Assembly: GCF_017744255.1 (NCBI RefSeq)
Contig: NZ_JAGHQP010000011.1
Span: 52,501-94,458 of the forward strand
Direction: 5' to 3'
Source of the DNA: Brevundimonas sp. A19_0
Lineage (GTDB): Bacteria > Pseudomonadota > Alphaproteobacteria > Caulobacterales > Caulobacteraceae
Length of the DNA stretch: 41,958 bases
In this document: one piece after another, positions 1-7,902 of the stretch
How the letters are laid out: each line of letters starts with the position of its first letter
Position numbering within the stretch: position 1 is the first letter of the stretch
Notes under the pieces: model-generated
Told to the model about the DNA's origin: nothing
Database searches by the model: none
The model's input: the letters and a program-made list of their open reading frames with translations, nothing else
Program-made: the position numbers and the translations under genes

Positions 1-42
1 CCGCCAGCGTTCGCTCTGAGCCAGGATCAAACTCTCAGGTTG
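1..42 (-). rRNA. rrs: 16S ribosomal RNA, 5' end only
   Basis: The reverse complement reads CAACCTGAGAGTTTGATC, then CTGGCTCAGAGCGAACGCTG, which is the universally conserved 5' end of bacterial 16S rRNA, in the form seen in alphaproteobacteria. The gene continues off the left edge, so only about 40 bases are present. The mature 5' end near position 42 is placed by analogy with E. coli 16S and may be off by a few bases. Position 1 is the window edge, not a gene end. Confidence 0.95.
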
Positions 43-412
43 AGTTGACTTCTGACCTAAGCATGACGACCCGAAGGCCGTCTGGCATTAGTTCTACGTA
101 TTCTTGACGAGATCCCACGTTCACCGATCCGAAGACCGGTTACATGGTATGTCTTTTCAAAAAGACCGCAGATGTCAGTGTCGATGTCGGTTCCGTGGAA
201 CCGACGCCAGAACACCGCCGCCTGCGTTTCTCTTTCCAGATCAACGATTTCAAAGACCGTGAGCCACCGGAGCGGCCCGACCGTTTAGCGCCCGGCTGCG
301 GCGGAGGCGGCGATGTAGTCGCCTCGGTTGTTGGTGTCAAGCGCCCCGAAGAGAACTTTTTCACCGGTCCGCCGTGGGAGCCTCGAGAGGCCCGTGGGCG
401 GCGGGAGCGGCG
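43..412 (-). other. rrn operon leader (transcribed spacer upstream of 16S)
   Basis: About 370 bases lie between the predicted rrn promoter and mature 16S, with no credible gene. Reading on the minus strand, the stretch holds a boxA-like element (247-258) and two exact inverted repeats: 186-205 (arms GTCGGTTCC/GGAACCGAC around GT) and 151-166 (arms GTCTTTT/AAAAGAC around CA). Such stems are expected in an rRNA leader, where they may serve antitermination or RNase processing. The roles are inferred. The short reading frames across this stretch look like chance products of GC-rich sequence. Confidence 0.7.
247..258 (-). promoter_or_regulatory. boxA-like antitermination element in the rrn leader
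   Basis: On the minus strand this reads GGTCTTTGAAAT, close to the boxA core (GCTCTTTGA) bound by NusB-NusE in rRNA antitermination complexes. It lies about 205 bases upstream of 16S and about 155 bases downstream of the predicted promoter, a normal place for boxA. The call rests on sequence similarity and position. Confidence 0.5.
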
Positions 413-441
413 TCTCTAGAGAGGTGCCTTTCCCGTGTCAA
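413..441 (-). promoter_or_regulatory. rrn operon promoter (sigma-70-type)
   Basis: On the minus strand an exact TTGACA (-35, 436-441) is followed after 17 bases by TAGAGA (-10, 413-418). An A-rich stretch (AAAAAAA) just upstream of the -35 could act as an UP-like element. This is the best promoter between the CBS gene and 16S, and it points toward 16S. Confidence 0.7.
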
Positions 442-784
442 CCGAACCTTCGGAGTTTTTTTGCTGCCCGTTCAACCCGTTCAGGTGACCAGGCCGCAAA
501 GCACCAGGGGGAGATGGTAGGCACCTCCCCGAGGGCGATCCGACGATTCGATCGAAGGCGCGGAACCTAACCGAAGACATTGAAGGAAGCAAGAACTTCG
601 AAGCTCTTTTTCCACCTGGATCACTGTGCGCCGTGGCGCCCCGCGTTCCGTCGTCGGCCCGTTTCCGAGCGAGGCGGCGATATACGAGGGGGACTTTCAG
701 ACCGCAACCCCGAAAAGGCCTTTCATGACGATTTTCTGAAAGACTCAGGGTCGCCGAATTCCGGCATCTTTCAGGCGCCTGCCG
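442..784. other. gene-free spacer between the CBS gene and the rrn promoter
   Basis: No credible gene is visible. The spacer contains a nested hairpin at 736-774 (listed separately) and a smaller inverted repeat at 508-530 (GGGGAG/CTCCCC). Both could insulate the rrn promoter from transcription arriving from the CBS gene. The remainder is unassigned and may hold upstream activation sites for rrn. Confidence 0.5.
736..774 (-). terminator. nested hairpin behind the CBS-domain gene
   Basis: Eight-base arms CTGAAAGA (736-743) and TCTTTCAG (767-774) are perfectly complementary and enclose a second stem, GCCG/CGGC (753-756 with 762-765). On the minus strand the hairpin starts 10 bases after the CBS stop codon and is followed by AAAATCG rather than a U-tract. 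It is therefore a plausible transcript 3' end but not a classical intrinsic terminator. Confidence 0.45.
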
Positions 785-1213
785 TCAGCCTGCGGCGATA
801 TAGGTCCTGAGGCTCTCGGCCTCGCGCGTGGCCTCGGCGATCTGGCACTTCACGATGTCGCCGATGGAGATCACGCCGATCAGCCGCCTGTCCTTCAGCA
901 CGGGCAGGTGACGGATGCGGCGGTCGGTCATGCGTTCCATCAATATGGTGACGGTCTCGGTCGGCTCGGCGAACACCACCTCGGCCGTCATATAGGCCGA
1001 GACCGGACGGGACAGGGCCCCTGCCCCCTCCCGCGCCACGGCGCGCACGACGTCCCGCTCGGACAGCACGCCCACCACGCGGTCGCCGTCACAGACCATG
1101 ACGGCCCCGATCCGGCGAGAATGGATTTCGCTGCAGGCCTCAAGAAGGGTCTGGTCCGGCGCCACCGAGAAGACGGCGTCGCCCTTGTCCTTGAGAATCT
1201 CGGTCACCAGCAT
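785..1213 (-). CDS. CBS-domain pair protein
   Basis: This 142-residue protein consists almost wholly of two CBS motifs, at about residues 8-62 and 74-130. Each carries the typical pattern of a hydrophobic strand, a GVxSxxD-like turn (GVLSERDVV and GVISIGDIV) and a helix. Paired CBS motifs form a Bateman module that commonly binds adenine nucleotides or similar ligands. With no catalytic domain attached, it probably works as a small stand-alone sensor or regulator, but its partner is unknown. The ATG at 1213 has a good ribosome site (GGGAGGA). It is the last gene before the rrn promoter and lies 108 bases downstream of the rhomboid gene on the same strand. Confidence 0.88.
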   Translation of the reverse strand: MLVTEILKDKGDAVFSVAPDQTLLEACSEIHSRRIGAVMVCDGDRVVGVLSERDVVRAVAREGAGALSRPVSAYMTAEVVFAEPTETVTILMERMTDRRIRHLPVLKDRRLIGVISIGDIVKCQIAEATREAESLRTYIAAG

Positions 1214-1321
1214 GCGTCGCTCCTCCCTGACGAGACCTGAACGACCGCGGACCGGGCCGCTCGCGCACCAAGGATCGCTCAGACCCGCCGGTTACGCAAA
1301 TCCGGAGGGATTCGGGGCCTC

Positions 1322-2005
1322 TCAGCCCACCAGCGGCAGCCACCGGCGCGTGCGACGGAACAGCGGCCCGACCGTCAGATAGCCGACCAGCATGCCGGCG
1401 GCGTGCGCTTCCCAGGCGATACGCGCCCCCTCGGTGCCCGGGGCATAGCCGATCAGGCCGACGGCCACGTTGATGGCCATCAGGACACCCAACATGGTCA
1501 GGGCGCGGCGGTCCTTCATTGGGCCCGGTCCCGCCCAGGCCGGACGGCCCATCAGGCGCAGGGCCGCGCCCAGCAGGCCCGATACCGCACCGGAAGCTCC
1601 GACCATGGGATCGGTGCCGGACAGGTGCAGCAAGCCATACCCCAGGGAGGCGACGATCCCGCACCCTGTATAGAAGAGGAGAAACACGGCGGCGCCCCGC
1701 CCGCCCGGCAGCATGCGCGCAACGGGCGGCGCAAAGCACAGACAGGTCACCGCATTCAGCGCGGCGTGGCTCCAGCTGGCATGCAGCAGCATGGCCGTGA
1801 CCAGCCCTGGCAGCCCCAGCGTGCGTGCAAGGTCGGCAGGATAGAAGGCCCAGTTCAGCCCTCCGTCCGGCAACTGAAGCTGCACGGCGTACAGAAGCGG
1901 CATCGACAGGGCCAGAAACAGGGCGGCGGCCGGAATCTTCAGGATCGGTTCGCGGACGGGGGGCTGCGGCTGGAGCGGGCCGGAACCCCAAGGCTGGCTG
2001 TTCAT
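1322..2005 (-). CDS. rhomboid-family intramembrane serine protease
   Basis: The 227-residue polytopic membrane protein carries the rhomboid signature: HASWSHAALN (His75, His80, Asn84) in one helix, the nucleophile motif GASG (Ser138) in a later helix, and a His (His201, WEAHAAG) in the last helix to complete the Ser-His dyad. The hydrophobic segments fit a six-helix core. Rhomboids cut transmembrane segments of client proteins within the inner membrane; the client here is unknown. The N-terminal 20 residues are Pro- and Gln-rich and presumably cytoplasmic. The start at 2005 has only a weak ribosome site close to the ATG. The gene is divergent from hfaA, with the hfa sigma-54 promoter in the shared 116-base gap. 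Confidence 0.87.
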   Translation of the reverse strand: MNSQPWGSGPLQPQPPVREPILKIPAAALFLALSMPLLYAVQLQLPDGGLNWAFYPADLARTLGLPGLVTAMLLHASWSHAALNAVTCLCFAPPVARMLPGGRGAAVFLLFYTGCGIVASLGYGLLHLSGTDPMVGASGAVSGLLGAALRLMGRPAWAGPGPMKDRRALTMLGVLMAINVAVGLIGYAPGTEGARIAWEAHAAGMLVGYLTVGPLFRRTRRWLPLVG

Positions 2006-2066
2006 GGGCCTGAGATGCGCGCGCCGGTCCGCAATCTCAAGCGCTTCTTAATAACCATGATCCATT

Positions 2067-2083
2067 TTGGCACGGGGCTTGCT
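2067..2083 (+). promoter_or_regulatory. sigma-54 (RpoN) promoter of the hfa operon
   Basis: TTGGCACG (2067-2074), four bases, then TTGCT (2079-2083) is an essentially exact match to the -24/-12 consensus, with correct GG-to-GC spacing. Transcription would start near 2094, giving a leader of about 28 bases before hfaA. The Caulobacter hfa promoter has, as I recall, also been described as resembling the sigma-54 consensus, which supports conserved control of holdfast genes. No activator site was identified upstream. Confidence 0.8.
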
Positions 2084-2121
2084 GTGCCTGCCCCACAGAC
2101 CAGACAGCGCGGGAGCGCCTC

Positions 2122-2556
2122 ATGCGACTCAAACTGGCGGCTGCGGCTGCAGTGACATTTCTGGCCCTGCCGGCCGCCGCCCATGCCCAGTCGGCGGGCA
2201 GCGCGGGCACCGGCAGCTATCAGGCCGGCTACGGTGGTGCGCGCTATACGACAGCGCGGCCCCAGACCGGCTCGACCCGCGACCAGAACGGCAACCGGCT
2301 GATCGTCAACGGCCTGATCCAGACCGGCGCCTCGGCCTATTCGCAGAGCAGCGGCGGCGTGAGCAGCTGGGGCAACTGGGGATCGAACGGCAACGGCAAC
2401 GGCGGCACGACCATCGGCGGCGCCACGGCCATCGGCAACAATCTGAACGTCGTGGTCCAGGGCAATTGGAACACGGTGATCGTCAACTCGACCCAGACCA
2501 ATACGGGCGATGTCACGGCCGGGACGGCGCTGAACGGAACGATCGACCTGCCATGA
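2122..2556 (+). CDS. hfaA: holdfast anchoring protein HfaA
   Basis: This 144-residue secreted protein has a signal peptide ending near AHA-QS (residue 23). The mature part is rich in Gly, Asn, Ser and Thr, with curli-like features such as NLNVVVQGNWNTVIVNSTQT. In Caulobacter, HfaA is an amyloid-like outer-membrane protein that works with HfaB and HfaD to fix the polysaccharide holdfast to the stalk tip. The identification rests on the composition, the signal peptide and the gene order hfaA-hfaB-hfaD. The ATG follows GGGAGCG. The stop codon overlaps the hfaB start (ATGA), indicating translational coupling. It is the first gene after the sigma-54 promoter. Confidence 0.85.
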   Translation: MRLKLAAAAAVTFLALPAAAHAQSAGSAGTGSYQAGYGGARYTTARPQTGSTRDQNGNRLIVNGLIQTGASAYSQSSGGVSSWGNWGSNGNGNGGTTIGGATAIGNNLNVVVQGNWNTVIVNSTQTNTGDVTAGTALNGTIDLP

Positions 2557-3566
2557 GCGCACTTCCGACCTTTCGCTGGTTGAAACCGGCCACGGCGGCC
2601 TGCGCGGCAGCGGCGCTGCTGAGCGGCTGCGTCCCCTCCGCCGGCAGCAACGGCCTTTATGCCGCGCCCATCGGCAATGCCCCGGTGACGGCCAATCCGA
2701 CCGCCTATTCCACCGCCCTGTACTGCCTGGCCGACTATGCGCGGACCTATAATCTGCCCTCGCCGCGCATCGCGGTCGGCGCAATACCGGACTATACGGG
2801 AACAATATCGGCGGACGGCGGGCGTCAAATCACCGGCGGGGCATCGGTGATGGCAACAACAGCCTTGGCCAAGTCCGGAGCTGTTCTGGTCGAGCGGCTG
2901 GACACTTCGGTGTCCGAGCTGGAGCTGCGCTATGCCAACAACAAGCTGATCGGTGACGAGGGCACGGGCGCCGTCGATGACCCGGGCTACCGCCGTATCC
3001 TGGCCGGCCAGGTACCGGGCTCGGACTTCTATATCGTCGGTGGCATCACCGAGGTGAACTATAATATCCGCTCGTCGGGCTTTGATGTCGGCGGCGGGGA
3101 GGCGGACACCAACACCCCGTTCTCCGGCGTTTTCCAGGGCCGCACCTACATCATGAACGTGGCGCTGGACCTGCGCCTCGTTCAAACGACCTCGCTCGAG
3201 ATCGTCGATGTGGTCTCCTACCAGAAGCAGATCGTCGGCCACGAAATCTCGTCGGGCGTGTTCGACTTCCTGAACGGCAATGTGTTCGACATCTCGGCAG
3301 GCGAAGGCGGCTTCGAGCCCGTCCAACTGGCCGTCCGCGCACTCGTGGAACGCGCGGTCATTGAAATCATGGCCAATCTGTACGGCGCCCCCGGCCCAGA
3401 GATCTGCCTCGATACGCGCAATGAACTGCTGCGCGACACCTATGGCCCCACGGGCAACTATTACCCCGCCTATCCCAATACGGAGACGAACAATGGCCAG
3501 ACACGCGCCGATCCGTCTCGCTGGCATGATCGCCGCGACGGTGACGTGCGCCGCAGTCGCTACTGA
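2553..3566 (+). CDS. hfaB: holdfast anchor lipoprotein HfaB (CsgG-like)
   Basis: The 337-residue protein has a lipoprotein signal with lipobox LSGC (Cys26), followed by a CsgG-type domain: a central region with VEVSELE-like strands, the segment FYIVGGITEVNYN, and the late motif AVRALVERAVIEIM typical of curli secretion pores. In Caulobacter, HfaB is needed for stability and outer-membrane export of HfaA and HfaD. I chose the ATG at 2553, which overlaps the hfaA stop, because it immediately precedes the signal peptide; upstream in-frame sequence lies within hfaA. The last 25 codons overlap hfaD in another frame, an unusually long same-strand overlap of 74 bases. Confidence 0.87.
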   Translation: MSALPTFRWLKPATAACAAAALLSGCVPSAGSNGLYAAPIGNAPVTANPTAYSTALYCLADYARTYNLPSPRIAVGAIPDYTGTISADGGRQITGGASVMATTALAKSGAVLVERLDTSVSELELRYANNKLIGDEGTGAVDDPGYRRILAGQVPGSDFYIVGGITEVNYNIRSSGFDVGGGEADTNTPFSGVFQGRTYIMNVALDLRLVQTTSLEIVDVVSYQKQIVGHEISSGVFDFLNGNVFDISAGEGGFEPVQLAVRALVERAVIEIMANLYGAPGPEICLDTRNELLRDTYGPTGNYYPAYPNTETNNGQTRADPSRWHDRRDGDVRRSRY

Positions 3567-4743
3567 GGCTGCCGCGCAGGACCAGGACCCGTCGATCGTC
3601 CTGAATGAGCAGATCCAGTTCGGCGACGTGTTCGCCGAACAGACGCTGGACGTGATCGATTCCTCGGAACAGGTGACCGTCAGCAATTCGGCCACCGGCA
3701 ACAGCCTGGCCGGCGGGGTTGAGGGCGGCGACATGAGCGTCACCTCGATCCAGACGATGCAGGGCGATGTCCGCGCCGATACGACCTTCGTACTGGGTGG
3801 CGATACCGATGGCGTGGTCAGCGCCGTCACTCAGGCCAATGGCAACTATCTGGGCCTGAGCGCCTACGACGCCACGCTCGCGGTCGATTCCGCCCAGACA
3901 GTCAGCGAGGTCGAGATCGTCGCCACCTCGACCATGGACCAGGGCGACGAGCGCCTGCTGGGCGGGGCCTATGTCGACACCTCGGCCATCGCCAACACGG
4001 CGGCCATGGGCGGAGAGCGCAGTTCCTTCGAGGGCACGCTGGTGCAGTGGTCGGACGCCAATGTCCGCGCCTCCAACTATGCCGCGACCCAGTACATCCC
4101 GGCCGAGGCAGAGTTCACCGCCCAGGCCGTGGCCAATGTGGTGGCGGTGACCGGCACCTCGGTCACCGGCCAGAATATGACGATCGACCAGCGCTCGACC
4201 GGCGGCATCATCGATTCCGGTGTCAGCGCCAATGCCGGCAATGCCTGGGATCTGGCCGGGCGCGCCAATGCCGGGGCCAACCGGGCAGTCCTGACCAACC
4301 AGGGCGGATCGGTGGCCGCGACCACCCGCCAGGACAATTCCAGCCAGATCCAGTCGCAGGCGATCGTGACCGCCTATGACTATGGCTCGGGCGAATCCTA
4401 TGCCCGCGGCGTCGCCAATGAGGTCTCGGTCGGTAACAACGACATCTATGTCGAGATCGACAACACCCAGATCAACACCGGTGGAGTGGCCGTGAACGCC
4501 CAGTTCGCCGGGGCCCAGGGCTATGACGCCTATGTCGGCGCCGATGCCGCGGGCAATGTGGTGACGGGCTTCGCCTGTGCCGACTGCGCCGGTTATATTA
4601 CCGCGACCAACAGCCAGACGAACAACGGCAATGTCAGCGCCACGGCCCAGACCACCACGTCCGGCGCCAACCGCGCCGTGATCACCGGCACCAACGCTGT
4701 CGGCAATGCCGCGACCTTCTATGTGTCGCGCAGCGGGGATTAA
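3493..4743 (+). CDS. hfaD: holdfast anchoring protein HfaD
   Basis: This 416-residue secreted protein starts with a signal peptide (cleavage near EAAAQDQ, residues 26-29). The long repetitive mature part carries recurring Asn/Gln/Thr-Gly motifs such as QTNNGNVSA and QINTGGVAV, suggesting a beta-helical surface protein. In Caulobacter, HfaD cooperates with HfaA to attach the holdfast. The ATG at 3493 lies inside hfaB and is preferred over upstream starts because it gives a proper signal peptide. No hfaC-like ATPase or acetyltransferase gene follows; the next gene is an M16 peptidase on the same strand after 147 bases. A perfect ATTAAC/GTTAAT inverted repeat surrounds the stop codon. Confidence 0.85.
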   Translation: MARHAPIRLAGMIAATVTCAAVATEAAAQDQDPSIVLNEQIQFGDVFAEQTLDVIDSSEQVTVSNSATGNSLAGGVEGGDMSVTSIQTMQGDVRADTTFVLGGDTDGVVSAVTQANGNYLGLSAYDATLAVDSAQTVSEVEIVATSTMDQGDERLLGGAYVDTSAIANTAAMGGERSSFEGTLVQWSDANVRASNYAATQYIPAEAEFTAQAVANVVAVTGTSVTGQNMTIDQRSTGGIIDSGVSANAGNAWDLAGRANAGANRAVLTNQGGSVAATTRQDNSSQIQSQAIVTAYDYGSGESYARGVANEVSVGNNDIYVEIDNTQINTGGVAVNAQFAGAQGYDAYVGADAAGNVVTGFACADCAGYITATNSQTNNGNVSATAQTTTSGANRAVITGTNAVGNAATFYVSRSGD

Positions 4744-4754
4744 CTCGCGTTAAT
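4739..4754. repeat. inverted repeat over the hfaD stop codon
   Basis: ATTAAC (4739-4744) and GTTAAT (4749-4754) are perfect inverted arms around TCGC. The left arm contains the hfaD TAA stop. It may be a protein-binding site or a weak hairpin. It resembles the CtrA box (TTAA-N7-TTAA), but the spacing is six, not seven. Confidence 0.4.
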
Positions 4755-4890
4755 ATTTCCGGGCCGGTCGTTTAAACCGGGCCTTCCCTCCGCTAGGGTG
4801 CTCCTGACGGCCTGTTTCCGGGCCTGCTGTTCGTTATGTCCCCGCTTTTCCAGTGAAAACGCCGGGCCGCGATCCCAAAGGAGCTCTCTG

Positions 4891-7785
4891 ATGCGATCCC
4901 CCCGCCGCCTTCTGCTTGTTGCCGCCTCCAGCCTGGCCGTCCTGGCCGGCGCGGGCCTGCCCTCGATGGTCATGGCCCAGGACACGGCCACCGTCTCGGC
5001 CAACGCCATGCGCCCCTCCGACCCGTGGGCGCACGAGATCAGCGACATTCCCGCCGATTCCGCCGTCCGCTTCGGCCAGCTGCCCAACGGGGTGCGCTAC
5101 GCCATCGTCCGCAACACCACCCCGCCGGGACAGGCCTCTCTGCGAGTGCGGATCGACGCCGGTTCTCTCATGGAACGCGACGACCAGCTGGGTCTGGCGC
5201 ACTTCATGGAGCATATGGCCTTCAACGGCTCGACCAATATTCCCGAGGGCGAGCTGACCAGGACGCTGGAGCGTCTGGGCCTGGCCTTCGGCGCCGACAC
5301 CAATGCGTCCACCGGCTTTGACGAGACGGTCTACAAGCTGGACCTGCCGCGTACCGACGACGAGACCGTCGATACTTCGTTGATGATCCTGCGCGACATG
5401 GTCGGCAATGCCACTCTGGGCGCCGATGCCATCGACCGCGAGCGCGGCATCGTCCTGTCGGAAGAGCGCACCCGCGCCGGACCGGGCCTGCGCTCGGTGA
5501 TCGCCCAGCTCGACTTCCTGCTGAAGGACCAGCTGGTCCCCGACCGCCTGCCGATCGGCTCCACCACCGTGCTGGCCAATGCGCCGCGCGAGCGTTTCGT
5601 CGAGTTCTACAGCGCCTATTACCGCCCGGCGCGGACCACGGTGATCGCCGTCGGTGACTTCGACGTCGACGTCATGGAAGCCAAGATCGTGGCCACCTTC
5701 GGTGACTGGGAAAACCCGGCGGCCGATGGCCCCGAGCCCGAGCTTGGCACCGTCCAGCCGCGCGGTCTGGAGGCCGGCTCCTACACCGAGGCCGGGGTTC
5801 AACCCAGTGTGCAAATCACCTGGGTCAATCCGGCTGACACCCGCCCCGACACCCTGGCGACCCAGCGTGAAGACCTGATCGAGGGCCTGGGCCTGCAGGT
5901 CCTGAACCGCCGTCTGCAGAGCATGGCGCGCGGCGAGAACCCGCCCTTCATCGGCGCCTCGGGCAGCAATTCGAACCTGTTCGACTCGGCCGAAGTGGCC
6001 AGCGTGACGGCCGTCTATCAGGACGGAAACTGGGCCGGTTCACTGGCCGCCATCGAACAGGAACAGCGTCGCCTCGTCGAATTCGGCGTCACCCAGGAAG
6101 AGCTGGATCGCGAGATCACCGAGATTCGCACGGCGCTGGAGGAACGCGTCGCCGGCGCCGCCACCCGCCGTACGCCGGGTCTGGCCAACAGCCTCGCGAG
6201 CTCGGTCAACAACGACGAGGTCTTCACCTCGCCCGCGACCGATCTGGAAATCTTCGAGAGCGTCGTCGCCGGCCTGACGGTGGACGAGGTCAATACCGCC
6301 CTGCGTTCGACCTTCACCGGTCAGGGCCCGCTGATCTTCGTAACCGGCCCCGAGGCAATCGAGGGCGGCGATGAGGCCATCCTGGCCGCCTATGAAGCCT
6401 CGCAACGCACCGAGGTTTCGGCCCGCGCCGCCGAGGCCCGCGCGGAATGGCCCTACACCCAGTTCGGAACGCCCGGCACGGTCACCTCGACGGAGATGAT
6501 CGAGGACATCGGCACCACCTTCGTCACCTTCGACAACGGGGTACGCCTGACGATCAAGCCGACTGACTTCACGGACGACCAGGTGCTGGTTTCGATCCGG
6601 ACGGGCACCGGCTTCCTGTCCCTGCCGACGGACGAGCCGACCGCCGCCCTCGCGCTGGGGGCCGCCTTCAGCGAGGGCGGGCTCGGTCAGCTGACCGCCG
6701 AGCAACTGGAGACCGTTCTGTCCGGTCGCGTGTACAGCGCCTCCCTGTCCGCCGATGAAGACGCCTATCGCCTGTCCGGCACGACCCGGCCCGAGGATCT
6801 GGACCTGCAGTTGCAGGTGCTGACCGCCTATCTGACCGACGCCGGCTGGCGGCCCGAGCCGTTCGAGCGGGCTCGCGGCCAGTTCCGCCTGGTCCTGCCG
6901 CAGCTGGATGCCACGACCGGCGGCGTGTTCGCGCGCGACGCCTCGGGTCTGCTGCGCTCGGGCGACGCCCGCTGGACCATCCCGACCCTCGAGCAGGTCT
7001 CGTCCTGGTCGCTGGACGATCTGCGCACCATGGTCAGCCGTGATCTGTCGCAGGGCCCGATCGAGGTGATCATCGTCGGCGACGTCGATGTCGATTCGGC
7101 CATCCAGTCGGTTGCCGCGACCGTTGGCAGCCTGCCGGCGCGCGGCCCGGCTGCGGCGCCCTCGGCCGAGGCCCGTACCTCGACCTTCCCGGCCGGCACC
7201 ACCGAGCCGATCGAGCTGAAGCACGGCGGTCGCCCGGACCAGGCCATGGGCTTTGTCGCCTGGCCGACCGGCGACAACTTCACCAACCCGCGTGAGGCCC
7301 GCATGGTGCGCCTGCTGGCCGACGTCCTGCGGCTGCGCCTGCTCGACGAACTGCGTGAAGGCCAGGCGGTGACCTATTCGCCGCAGGTCAGCACCAGCGC
7401 CTCCAGCACCTTCGAGGGCTACGGCTATATGTCGGCGGCCATTGAGGCTCCGCCCGAAAAGCTGGCCGGCTTCTTCACCGACGTCGACGCGATCGCCGCC
7501 GAGCTCGTGGCCAATCCGGTCACCCAGGACGAGCTGGACCGCGCCCGCAACCCGCGGATCGAATCGATGCGCCGCAACCAGAACACCAACGCCTTCTGGA
7601 TGGCGGAGCTTCAGGACGCCCAGACCGATCCGGATCGCCTGCCGACCCTGCGCTCGGCGATCAGCGACATCGAATCGGCCACGCCGGCGGACCTGCAGGC
7701 CGTCGCCCGGAAGTATCTGGTGCCGTCGGATGCCTACCGCATCCAGGTGACCCCGCGCGCCGAGGCCGAAGCCTCCGCCGAATAA
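4891..7785 (+). CDS. M16-family zinc metallopeptidase, secreted
   Basis: The 964-residue protein has an N-terminal signal peptide ending near MVMAQ (residue 29). It then has two tandem M16 halves, as in pitrilysin and insulin-degrading enzymes. The N-terminal half carries the inverted zinc motif HFMEH (His104, Glu107, His108) with the downstream Glu-rich segment ERGIVLSEE (184-192) that supplies the third ligand. The C-terminal half (from about residue 545) lacks HxxEH and is the usual inactive partner domain. It probably degrades peptides in the periplasm. The ATG at 4891 has a strong ribosome site (AAAGGAG); an upstream start would spoil the signal peptide. A strong hairpin terminator follows immediately. 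Confidence 0.9.
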   Translation: MRSPRRLLLVAASSLAVLAGAGLPSMVMAQDTATVSANAMRPSDPWAHEISDIPADSAVRFGQLPNGVRYAIVRNTTPPGQASLRVRIDAGSLMERDDQLGLAHFMEHMAFNGSTNIPEGELTRTLERLGLAFGADTNASTGFDETVYKLDLPRTDDETVDTSLMILRDMVGNATLGADAIDRERGIVLSEERTRAGPGLRSVIAQLDFLLKDQLVPDRLPIGSTTVLANAPRERFVEFYSAYYRPARTTVIAVGDFDVDVMEAKIVATFGDWENPAADGPEPELGTVQPRGLEAGSYTEAGVQPSVQITWVNPADTRPDTLATQREDLIEGLGLQVLNRRLQSMARGENPPFIGASGSNSNLFDSAEVASVTAVYQDGNWAGSLAAIEQEQRRLVEFGVTQEELDREITEIRTALEERVAGAATRRTPGLANSLASSVNNDEVFTSPATDLEIFESVVAGLTVDEVNTALRSTFTGQGPLIFVTGPEAIEGGDEAILAAYEASQRTEVSARAAEARAEWPYTQFGTPGTVTSTEMIEDIGTTFVTFDNGVRLTIKPTDFTDDQVLVSIRTGTGFLSLPTDEPTAALALGAAFSEGGLGQLTAEQLETVLSGRVYSASLSADEDAYRLSGTTRPEDLDLQLQVLTAYLTDAGWRPEPFERARGQFRLVLPQLDATTGGVFARDASGLLRSGDARWTIPTLEQVSSWSLDDLRTMVSRDLSQGPIEVIIVGDVDVDSAIQSVAATVGSLPARGPAAAPSAEARTSTFPAGTTEPIELKHGGRPDQAMGFVAWPTGDNFTNPREARMVRLLADVLRLRLLDELREGQAVTYSPQVSTSASSTFEGYGYMSAAIEAPPEKLAGFFTDVDAIAAELVANPVTQDELDRARNPRIESMRRNQNTNAFWMAELQDAQTDPDRLPTLRSAISDIESATPADLQAVARKYLVPSDAYRIQVTPRAEAEASAE

Positions 7786-7786
7786 G

Positions 7787-7821
7787 AAAAAAGGCCCCGG
7801 AAGCGATTCCGGGGCCAGTTT
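7787..7821. terminator. bidirectional intrinsic terminator
   Basis: A perfect ten-base stem, GGCCCCGGAA/TTCCGGGGCC (7793-7802 with 7807-7816), closes a GCGA tetraloop. Six A residues lie on the left (7787-7792) and AGTTTCTC on the right. Read on the minus strand it is a textbook terminator with six U residues for the secreted Pro/Cys-rich gene. On the plus strand the U-tract is weaker but it would still close the M16 peptidase transcript. Confidence 0.88.
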
Positions 7822-7902
7822 CTCTCAGGACGATCGACGGAGCCGATCTCCCGTACCTTGCGATATGGCACCTGAAGGGGGGCTGAACCCGCCCGTCAGG
7901 GA

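Noticed and set aside
144..810. Several short frames in the rrn leader and upstream spacer
   Set aside because: No ribosome sites or family features, and the region is explained by rRNA leader, promoter and hairpins.
2337..3830. Open frame of 497 codons opposite hfaB and hfaD
   Set aside because: hfaABD have signal peptides, lipobox and conserved order; the antisense frame has none of these.
4741..4754. CtrA binding box at the hfaD end
   Set aside because: Spacing between TTAA halves is six, not seven, so it does not meet the CtrA consensus.
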